A DNA stretch of 64,000 bases from Codonopsis lanceolata (taxonomy: Eukaryota > Streptophyta > Magnoliopsida > Asterales > Campanulaceae), in contig CM028377.1 in NCBI GenBank assembly GCA_013146195.2, forward strand, positions 4,006,239-4,070,238, read 5' to 3'. A program made the translations under genes and the position numbers. Position 1 is the first letter of the stretch. Each line of letters begins with the position of its first letter. The notes below the pieces were generated by a model, which saw only the letters and a list, made by a program, of their open reading frames with translations, made no database searches and had not been told where the DNA came from. Positions 56,262 through 64,000 of this stretch are shown here, one piece after another.

Positions 56262-58292
56262 ATGGCTTCTACATCATCTTCTGCACACGAGATCCCCAAA
56301 CAAAATCCATCAACAGATGTAGCTTCCGATGAAGCTACATCGACCCCTATTTCATCTCCAGAAAATCCTCAAACAGCCATTGTGATTGCTCAGCCTTTGC
56401 CTGAACCTTTAACAGTCATTCTCCCTGGAGAGAAATGTAACGCAATCAATGTAGACAACCCCGTTGATTTGTCAGGGTTACCCCAAATTGGGAACCCTAG
56501 TTCTCGAAGGTCAAAGAGACTCAGTTGAATTCCCTCCAATTACGAAAATCCAAGTATGGAGGAAGTTATTTCTGTCAAGAAGCATAAAGTTGTTCCTGGA
56601 ATCTTCGAAGAATATGTGGCCATTGACAGTGACCCAGATGATGTCGACTTTGTACCAAAAACAGGGTCAGTACCAGTTACTCAACAAACGGTTTCCCAAC
56701 CTGCTTCTCCAGTCGTTGTACCAGTTGAAGAAGAAGTTGGAGATGATGATTATCATATTCCATCACCTCGAGTTGTCTTTCAGACGGATTCTTCGACTCA
56801 AGCCAAAGAATCCTCTGACATTGAAGCTGGTTCACCTTCAGCATCCAACGCTGAAATTAATTTCTCAAATGATGAAAGAACTCTGGCAGATTACCTGGTT
56901 CAATTGAAGTCAGTGGCTTCTCCAAAGTCTCATCCGTCTTCACAACCTCCTGCAGAAGATTTGCCCCAACAAACCAGTTCATCTGAATTTGATGATAGTT
57001 CAGATAAGAATTTTGAGAGTAAAGAAGCTACACTTGCTGCTAGCGAAGAGAGTGAGGAGGTTCCTGTGCATTTCACCAGGAGTCGTGCATCTTCAGTGAA
57101 TGTAGCTACCAATGTAGCTACATCCAAAGTTTCTAAGGCTTCTGCTTCTGTGACTGCCTCTGTTGGTAAAGCTTTCTCTTCTAAGTTTATTTCAAAAGCT
57201 GCATCTGTGAGGTATAATACCTCTAGAAAAATCGTGGATGAAAGGATTATTCCCTCAGTTGAATTATCTGAACAAAATTTGACACAATTCTTCACTGATA
57301 GAGGTCTTATTGGGACACTCTCATCTACCTCCCCTTACTTTAGAGACCTTATATATGAATTCTATGCTAATCTAGAGAAACGTATCTCCTCAATCTCTGA
57401 TGCTAGGTTTGAAAAGGTTTTTGTGCGAGGGAAATGGTATTTGTTTTCATCTTCCATCATCAATGAGATGTTCAAAACTCCTGAGTTTGGTCCTTTCGCT
57501 ATGTCTTCTGATTTGAATCTGTGTGCCTTGGAATTAACTGGTGGAACCTTGAACAAGTGGCCTGGGAAAGGCTCTTCTATTAGCACTTCACAGTTATCTT
57601 CACTTTATGCACTTATGCACAAGATATGTTGTGCTAACTGGTCACCCACCACCAACACCAATACCTTGACTGAAGAACATGCTAGAGTTTTGTATCAGAT
57701 AGGCACAAATAAGCCTTTTGACTTTGGAGATTTTGCATTCAAGAAGATCACCTCTCTAGCTGAGTCTGAGGGTGATAAAAGATCCTTGATTTTTCCTTCA
57801 CTGATTTACAAAATCTTAGTGTCTCAAGGTTACTCACCTGTTGCTGGCACTAGGCTTACTCCTATTCTTGAACCTCTACACATTTATGTTAAACTTCTGA
57901 GAGGAGATAGGATTGTAAATCTGCCACTTGTTTATCCCTATGTTCCAGTTTCCACAGTTCCTCCTGCTTCTGTTCCTGGTTCATCCCACTCACAACCATC
58001 TACTCATCTATTTGTCAATGTTACTTCTAATGTAGCTTCATCAGATATCTCAGCCCATCCTTCTGCACCTATTTCCATTGCTTTTATTTCTGAACAGTTG
58101 AACATGGTAAACTCTCAACTAGCTATTCTGGAATCTCAAACATCCCTACTTAAATCTTTGGCTTCTCAATATACTGCTTGGTTGGCCATGCATTCTGGCC
58201 AAATAGGGGGTGGTGTAAGTGTTCCTGATACAAGTGTTGTTGTCCCTGATGTTCCTGATGCTCCTGTTGTTGCTGAAACTGTTGAAGTTTGA
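56262..58292 (+). pseudogene. Element I third ORF: envelope-like / plant transposon protein
   Basis: The frame starts at ATG 56262 (MASTSSSAHEIPKQN) and would give about 677 residues. One TGA at 56526-56528, after RRSKRLS, separates the N-terminal 88 residues from the 578-residue rest. The N-terminal half is Ser/Pro/Glu-rich and disordered in character. The conserved part runs from FFTDRGLIGTLS through LIYEFYANLEKR, VFVRGKWYLFSS and FKTPEFGPFAM to YQIGTNKPFDFGDFAF. These are the landmarks of the protein carried 3' of pol by SIRE-type copia elements and called envelope-like. A Gln/Leu helix (NMVNSQLAILESQTSLL) lies near the C-terminus. I see no convincing signal peptide or fusion segment. The function is not known. 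Confidence 0.75.
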
Positions 58293-58639
58293 TGCTGAAG
58301 TTTGTTCTTGTGGTTGAACTGAAATTGTTCTTGTGGTTGAACTGAAAAACTGTGTGGTTGAAAAATTGGAATTGTGGTTGGATGTATCTCTTAGACACTG
58401 TTTCATGTTTAGTCTGTAATAACTTCTTATACTGATTGGTTCTGTAAACTCTTTAAACTGTTTTGAGATTGACTGGCTATGATCCCTACAGTTTGGCTTC
58501 CATTATTTATGTTTAGTGCATGTGTTCAGGGGGTGAGTTGTTTGGATTTGTCTCTATAACATTTCCAGGTTGTAATATGGATTGATAATGTAACACTTGT
58601 TATTGGATTTGACCAGAAATGCTCAACAAAGGGGGTGAT
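58293..58639 (+). other. Element I 3' untranslated region and polypurine tract
   Basis: A tandem 'ttgtggttgaactgaa' repeat lies at 58306-58345. AAAGGGGGTGAT (58628-58639) directly precedes the 3' LTR start and is the polypurine tract. Confidence 0.8.
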
Positions 58640-59526
58640 TGTAAGGGTAAAATAGGTCATGCCTATTTTTACTTGTTTCCCCTTTCATGTGGTCAAAACA
58701 TCATATTTGTTAAGTTTGTGGTAATTTAGGATTTAATATCTTTTATTAGATTTAGTTGTGTTATATTTGGAATCACAATCTTTTATTAGATTATGATCCA
58801 TCATTTTTGGAAACAAAATCTTGTTATAAATCCTAGTCAATCTGTGAACCTTGACTCCTTTGTTATTTGGTAATAAATTCATGGATTTGGTAAGTTGTTA
58901 GTATTTCCTTAATACTAATCATTTTCCTTGTAGAAGATGGATTTTTTCGTGTGTGTGTAGGTCTTCAATGCTATATATAAAGGAGCTGGGATACGAGTTA
59001 TGTACAGAGCTTGAAGAGAGAGATACAAGCCAATAAGCTGTGAGCAGACTTTAAAAAATCCAGAAGTTGTTTCCAGTCCAGAAGTGCATCAGTTTGTCTG
59101 AAGCTGTTGATGTTATAACATCGGCAGTAACATTAAAGTTCTGGAATCTGTTTGTGTCTTCCTGTTTCAGTTTTAGGAAGCTGTTTTTATTTCTTCTCAC
59201 GTTTTGTCTATTCTGTTTTATGTGGGGTTTTTGTTCTCCAAGACTTGTTGTCTTGTGAGAATATTTTTGTGAGTGATTTCACAATTGTTTTTGTAAAACG
59301 ATTATTCTCTTTAGTGAAATCTTTGTGGCCTTGAGGCTAGGTCTACAAGTATAATCTTGTAGATTGTTTTCGTAATCTTTTGCATTCAGTTCATTGTTTG
59401 AATATTTAGTCTTCCGCTGTGTTTTGTTCATCTTTGACCATTGTGATTCCCACTGTAGCTATATTCACAGCTACATTGGAAATTGCATTGGTTTTTCTTG
59501 AGAATCCTAGCTATTGTGTTCTTTCA
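58640..59526 (+). repeat. Element I 3' LTR
   Basis: It pairs with 48733-49618. TATA box at 58971. The palindrome seen in the 5' LTR is mutated here to TGTAGCTATA. Confidence 0.9.
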
Positions 59527-59531
59527 ATTAT

Positions 59532-60250
59532 CCCTCTTGGCTTGCTAATGTCGTGATGGTTAAAATGACCAACAGCAAGTGGCACATGTGTGTGGACTTC
59601 ACTGACCTCAACAAGGCTTGTCCAAAAGATTGTTACACTCTTCCCCACATTGACAAGCTTGTTGATGCCATTCTGGCGTTTGAAATGCTAAGCTTCCTGG
59701 ACACGTACTCTGGCAACCACTACCTCAAGACGAACGAGCAAGATAAGGCTCTTACGGCCTTCTAAGTAGGAGGAGGGTTATACTGTTACAAAATGATACC
59801 CTTTGGGCTAAAAAATGCTCAAGCCACCTATCAGATCATAGTAAATGAGGTTTTCGACCCGTATCTTGGCCGAAACATGGACCTTATATTGATGACTTGG
59901 TCATCAAAACCAAAGGCCGCGACCATAACCTGGATTTAGAAGAAACATTTGCCAATTTGTGCAAACATAGCATAAAGCTGAACCCGAGTAAATGGGAGGT
60001 ATTGAAGCTAACCCCGAGACAATTCAAGCTTAGCTCAATATGAAGCAGCCTACATGAATCAAAGAGATCCAGCGGCTCAACGGCAAAATCATAGATCTTG
60101 GGTGCTTCATCTCTCGATCAGTGGAGAAATGCTTGCCTTTCTTAAAAATCTTGTGCTACAAAAAAGATTTGAGTGGAATGCAGACTATGCCCAAGCTTTC
60201 TAGCAGATGAAAGAGTACCTCGACAAACCTCCATTGCTTAGCAGCCTTGT
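59532..60250 (+). pseudogene. pol: Element E reverse transcriptase remnant
   Basis: It continues from 48732. The plus frame reads PSWLANVVMVKMTNSKWHMC, VDFTDLNKACPKDCYTLPHI and SFLDTYSGNHY to a TAA at 59763. Out of frame it goes on with KMIPFGLKNAQATYQ and the catalytic YIDDLVIKTK (59886 onward), then LNPSKWEVL. At least two frameshifts and several stops are present. It belongs to the Tat lineage of Ty3/gypsy. Solo LTR F interrupts it at CTTGT (60246-60250). Confidence 0.8.
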
Positions 60251-61305
60251 TCTAAGTCCAGTAGGCAACAAACAAGGCTAGAGGGGGGGGTGAATAGCCT
60301 TTTAAAACTTTGAGGGATGATTTGTAAAACTTGTAAAGTTGGCAGCAGAAAATTTGTTTTGTCAGTCAGCTGATATTGGTCAGCTGGCTGATACTTTTAA
60401 AATCCCTTATGCTAATGAAAGTTGGTCAGCTGGCTGACACAACAATTTTCAAAAGAGGTTGGCTTTTAACTTAGATCACTGTATACAGAGAAGAAACTGA
60501 AAAACAATTTACTAGAACAAATAAGTAAACAATTTTGTTAGTAACTGGTTGACACTTAATCAGTTGAAAACTTCTTAAGTGTTAAGTCAGTTTGCAAGAG
60601 TATAAGTAATGGCTGACAAATCAATTGAAGTGGTTCACAGATAAACTGCTACGTCCACTACCAAGTTGGTCAGACTTGGATTTTTGAAGTGCACTAATTT
60701 TATTAAAAATCTAATTGATCTCTAATGGATCAGTGTACAACAAAAGACCAGTGTTTATGGAGAATGATTGAGAAACAATCAAACTCGTGAGACAAACTGA
60801 CTGATTTCAAAATGATATGAAAAGGGATCGCTCAGTGTTTGCCTAAACAATAACTAGAAAGAAATATACAAAGGAGATTATCTAGCTAATGTTTTTAAGA
60901 AGACTAAGACACAGAGATAATTTCTTGAGAGTATAAAGCTTCAGACTTCTATATCTTCAAAAATGCTTCCAGTGGGTATTTATAGATGAACTTCAAGAGT
61001 AACCCGTTAGGAACACATTTTGAATTTGAAAATGTGTTTGGCAGAGTAACATATCTTCACAAGATCACAAAAGATCCTGGGAAAGAATATATAACAGAAT
61101 ATCTACCAAAAACACAAAATGAGAAAGTGCCAGTACAAGTATTAGTTCAATCAAATGAGGAAAGCAAGCTGACACTTAAAACGTTATGGTCAGTAGGACA
61201 AGTAACTGACAAACAATTACAAGCTGACCAAAATATCTTTAAGCTTTTGGCTGACAATAAAGTGGAATGATTTTAAGCAAATTTAATTTAATGCAAGATT
61301 CAACA
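60251..61305 (-). mobile_element. Solo LTR F (SIRE-like family), inside element E
   Basis: It is 1,055 bp with TSD CTTGT (60246-60250, 61306-61310). In element sense it starts TGTTGAATCTTGC; its 3' end has mutated from CA to GA. It contains the C-tract motif (reverse complement of CTAGAGGGGGGGGTGAATAG at 60279-60298), a TATA box TCTATAAATA on the minus strand near 60980, and GGTCAGCTGGCTGA repeats (60361-60440). It shares a 'gctacgtccac' block with solo LTR J. The plus-strand ORF 60986-61270 is not credible as a gene inside an LTR of opposite sense. Confidence 0.85.
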
Positions 61306-61310
61306 CTTGT

Positions 61311-61665
61311 GCTCGAGGATAATCTATGTATGTATTTAGCGACCACGGACCAGGCTGTGCCCGCTATTTTGGTTAGGGAGGAGTCAAATGTTCCAAAACA
61401 TGTGTATTATGTTTAAGAGGTTCTTAGAGGGTCGTTATTTTAATTTAGAGAAATTTTCTTACTCGCTTGTCATAACTGCTCGAAAATTACGAGCTTACTT
61501 TTCTACACATGTAATCATTGTTTACACAAACTCCCCACTAAGGAAAATACTGCACAAGCCTAATTCCTTAGGCAGACTCTTCACGTGGTCAATCAAGCTC
61601 ATTGAATTTTAGATCGATTACTAACCAAGGCGAGCCATCAAAGCACATTGAAAATTAACATAAGT
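61311..61665 (+). pseudogene. pol: Element E RNase H remnant
   Basis: The plus frame reads VLEDNLCMYLATTDQAVPAI, VREESNVPKHVYYV, then after a stop and shift TARKLRAYFSTHVIIVYTNS and PLRKILHKPNSLGRLFTWSI, the typical Tat-lineage RNase H order. It fades after LIEF near 61612. No second RNase H, integrase or 3' LTR of E follows, so E is truncated here. Confidence 0.75.
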
Positions 61666-62177
61666 CAAAGGCAAAAATCTACCTCGCCGGTCTCTTCTCA
61701 ACGTAAGTAGAGGGTCACCCTATAAAACGACCCGTAAACAAAAAGAAAGAGAGGAAGAAGAAATGCAGAAAATAAACCCAAAAAATGGAAAACCGGATTG
61801 AGCAGGGAAACTTACTAAAAAATGTTGGTCATGAAGATGGAACGTTTCCGGAATTAGAGTATAGGGCCTCTATTGCAAACAAGAAACGACAGAATCTGGA
61901 AGTAAAGTCGCTGAAATCTCAACGCAGAAGAAAGGGGAGTTTGAGGGTTCTGGAACTTAGAATTGGTAAAAGAGGAAAGTGGGAGGGGGGAGAGGTTTTT
62001 ACCTTTTATAGGCTGTGAGGCGGACCCGAAATTTTGAATAAGTGGATGTAAAAGTTATTAACATTAGGGCTTGACATCTATATTAATGGGTTGCCTCGAA
62101 ACCAAGCAGTGCATCATTGCTTTTCGCCCAAATAGCGGCTTACGCATGCGTCTATTCGCCTGCCCACTAGGCCTAGG
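61666..62177. other. Unassigned DNA between elements E and G
   Basis: About 510 bp, purine-rich at 61740-61990. A plus frame at 61785-62018 (MENRIEQGNLLKNVGHED) is Lys/Arg-rich and unrecognised. A TATA-like TTTTATAGGC lies near 62005. It may be a further LTR or leader fragment, but I found no partner sequence in the window. Confidence 0.3.
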
Positions 62178-63433
62178 TGTGAGAACCCTGTTTCGAACCC
62201 CCCTCACGTGAGAGGCGAGTGGTTTCAAAACTTAAGCGCGTTGAATACGCTTGTCCTCGTTGTGGACTCTAAAAATGTATGTACACAGTCGCCACCTATA
62301 TTTTATGGATAAACGGAGAAAAACCCAAAATACCAGAAAATATGGGTTCAGGGGCTAAGTTATGAGTTGGGAAGGGGTTAGGCACCCAACTCGCCCTTTA
62401 GGTCTCACAAAAGGGTTTACTAACATGTTTGGTTTATTATATAGATCCTTTAGTCTAGACAATATTTATATATGTATATGTAATGGAAAATAATAAACAC
62501 TTATATTATATTCATCTAAACATAAATGAAATAAAATAACAAAAACAATTAGCAAAACCGGAAAATATTATGACTATTTTACACCTAAAATATAAACGGG
62601 AAAGAGAATAAACTTTAATAGTATGTATGTATAATATAATATTTATAGGCCCAAGAAATATAAATATCTACATTTTATTTACATTGAATTAAAATAACTA
62701 CGGGGACAGAACCTACCTCTTGGAAAGTGAATATCTGAACCCGGTATGCCTAAGCTTAGGTGATCTAAGTGTGCTTCCCCTGTCCTTCCGAAAAAGGAAG
62801 TCTTTTTGTTGTTGTTGTTGTTGTTTTGGAAAGATTTCGGTAGCGTAATGGTTGTATTTGTTTTTTTGATCGGCTTGCTCGGGCAAGGATAGAGGCTTGC
62901 AGTGAGCAAGGAGTAGGGGATGAAGGCTTCCAGTGAGCAAGGAAGGCTCGCTTGGGCGAGGAGAGGAGGCTTGCTGGGAGCAAGGAAAGCTCGCTTGGAC
63001 GAGGGAAGAGAGGAGGCTCACTTGCTTGGCCAGGGAGGAGACTGACAGCTCTTCGAGAGGGAGAGGAGAGGAGGAAGTTTTGGTGTATGGAATAAGGGAG
63101 GGGAGCCTTTGTATTTATAAGGAGAAATGGCTCCGGGAAACTAGCAGACGGGCAACCAGCAATGGCAGTAAAAACGAAGATCAAAGCCTGACGTCTGCAT
63201 GACTGCACGGAAGATGAAAAAGAAATAGGAGGGCACAACTCCCACCGCATGTGGGTGCGGCTCCCTCTTCCTTTTTTCATAATTTTTCTTTTGCACTTTC
63301 CACCCCACTGAATCTTGGTCATTCTCCGTTAAGTCCTGGTTACCCTGAAACGTAACTTCTGTTAGTCCATTTAATTTGTAAATTATATTTTTAGGACATC
63401 GTATCGCATGGGTACGAAGTTGCGGTGTCTACA
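62178..63433 (-). repeat. Element G 3' LTR (Ogre-like, related to H)
   Basis: It starts TGTGAGAACCC and ends GCGGTGTCTACA, mirroring the H LTR ends TGTGAGGTTCCC and GGGGTGTCTACA. The conserved hairpin is at 62363-62393, and GTCGCCACCTATATTTTATGG resembles H's region at 24703-24720. The length is about 1,256 bp, shorter than H's. A purine-rich region with GCTTGCTGGGAGCAAGGAAG-like repeats lies at 62870-63070. Confidence 0.7.
62870..63030. repeat. Degenerate short repeat in the G LTR
   Basis: Phrases such as GCTTGCAGTGAGCAAGGA, GCTTCCAGTGAGCAAGGA, GGCTCGCTTGGGCGAGGAG and GGCTTGCTGGGAGCAAGGA recur at about 40-50 bp. Each is itself an imperfect inverted repeat (CTTGC..GCAAG or CTCGC..GCGAG). Confidence 0.6.
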
Positions 63434-64000
63434 GAGCCCTTCAACAACAGAGTTTACAAGTAAACGAATGTCGTTGATAAGAATAGACTTCCAATTTTGG
63501 GACAGGGATCGCTGGGAAATTTTTTGAACTTGAAAACATTTTGTGATGCAAGTCAAGGCGTGGTGGATTTCTTCCTTTTTTTTTGGTTTCTCCTTGCTCT
63601 CTTTTTCCATTTTTTTTGAAAAAGGTCATGTTGCAATATTCATCGCAACACCGAAGGTGCAGGAAAATAAAAGTTGTGATGCAAAATTCATTGCAACACC
63701 GAAGGTGCAGGAAAATAAAATCATGATATAATATTCATTGCAACACCGAAGGGGTTTTTTTTCTTTTAATGTCACATTGCAATATTCATTGCAACATCAA
63801 AGGTCGTTTTTCTTTCAAAAATGGAAATATTTATTTTTTCGTGCTGCCGGAAATTGTTTTATGAAGTGATGGTCGAACCTATCGTAATAGGCTGTCTACG
63901 TATCCTTTATTAAATGGAATCATACCAATCGTAGCTCGTCTCAAGATGAAACATGTTGTGATGCATAAAGATAATTGCAATATTCATTGCAAAGCCGTGA
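63434..64000 (-). mobile_element. Element G internal 3' region (runs off the window)
   Basis: It begins with the purine tract AGTCTGTTGAAGGGCTC equivalent on the element strand, matching H's tract next to its 3' LTR. It continues with 'cgatggagt'-like and 'cgttgataa' blocks shared with H 25973-26050, and includes the structured ~70-bp motif (about 63865-63937). Pol, gag and the 5' LTR would lie to the right, outside the window. Confidence 0.7.
63630..63800. repeat. Tandem-like repeat with TTGCAATATTCATTGCAA cores in G
   Basis: Units of the form TGCAATATTCATTGCAACACC, then GAAGGTGCAGGAAAATAAAA, recur at about 63633, 63673, 63728 and 63777, with another core at 63975. The core is flanked by TTGCAA on both sides. 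Confidence 0.75.

Larger units (their letters stand above)
48733..59526 (+). mobile_element. Element I: SIRE-like Ty1/copia retrotransposon with env-like ORF
   Basis: It is 10,794 bp with TSD ATTAT (48728-48732, 59527-59531). LTRs are 48733-49618 and 58640-59526 (886 and 887 bp), with about 25 differences by eye. It has a primer site, gag with zinc knuckle, protease, integrase, RT and RNase H in copia order, then about 1.2 kb, a third ORF of envelope-like type, and a purine tract. Gag-pol carries at least four nonsense codons and one frameshift, and the third ORF one nonsense codon, so it is defective though fairly young. Confidence 0.9.

Noticed and set aside
60986..61270. Plus-strand 94-codon ORF MNFKSNPLGTHF
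   Set aside because: It lies antisense inside solo LTR F, has no recognisable domain and is not supported by the neighbouring family J.
63630..63800. CRISPR-like regularly spaced repeats
   Set aside because: The units are degenerate, the spacers are similar to each other, the DNA is plant nuclear and there are no cas genes. It is a tandem repeat of element G.

Overview
This is AT-rich plant nuclear DNA, most likely from a flowering plant. The evidence is the complement of LTR retrotransposons: CRM-like and Tat/Ogre-like Ty3/gypsy elements and SIRE-like Ty1/copia elements with an envelope-like ORF. Stowaway and Harbinger-type MITEs, a Mutator-like element and a tRNA-derived SINE fit as well. 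I cannot name the species. I found no intact host gene, no rRNA or functional tRNA gene, and nothing bacterial or organellar.

Layout. Bases 1-6698 are an intergenic mosaic: a non-autonomous Mutator-like element, microsatellites around a SINE, and a cluster of TA-flanked and TAA-flanked MITEs. From 6699 to about 61665 the window is essentially one nested stack of retrotransposons, which I resolved by matching LTR ends and 5-bp target-site duplications (TSDs).

The outermost layer, element E, is a decayed Tat-type gypsy element. Its 5' LTR is 6699-7366, with RT and RNase H remnants at 48644-48732, 59532-60250 and 61311-61665. Inside E sit D (7905-48643), a short gag-only element with no pol; I (48733-59526, TSD ATTAT), a SIRE-like copia element with an env-like ORF; and F (60251-61305, TSD CTTGT), a solo LTR. 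Inside D is B (8435-45566, TSD GAAGG), an old SIRE-like element lacking recognisable gag-pol. Inside B's 3' LTR are A (18475-43160, TSD TCTTC), a CRM-like gypsy element on the minus strand, and C (44229-45513, TSD ATAGG), a solo LTR. Inside A are J (19411-20689, TSD GTCCT), a solo LTR, and H (24153-40195, TSD GGGTG), a 16-kb Tat/Ogre-like element on the minus strand. The deepest path, E>D>B>A>H, has five levels. A further Ogre-like element, G, enters at 62178 and runs off the right edge.

How the parts work. A, H and I each show a primer binding site, polypurine tract, TATA box, gag, protease, RT, RNase H and integrase, but each is broken by nonsense codons, frameshifts or later insertions. 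None looks autonomous as it stands. A is the nearest to intact: its gag-pol frame is continuous once H is discounted.

Most interesting signals: (i) an antisense, probably spliced ORF in H; (ii) family-specific short palindromic motifs scattered through coding and non-coding parts of the SIRE-like elements, TGTAGCTACA in I being the clearest; (iii) a conserved array of hairpins, with a compensatory base change, in the Ogre-like LTR leader; (iv) a pol reading frame in A that runs into the LTR; (v) a gag-only element D whose two LTRs share a His/Trp-rich reading frame.
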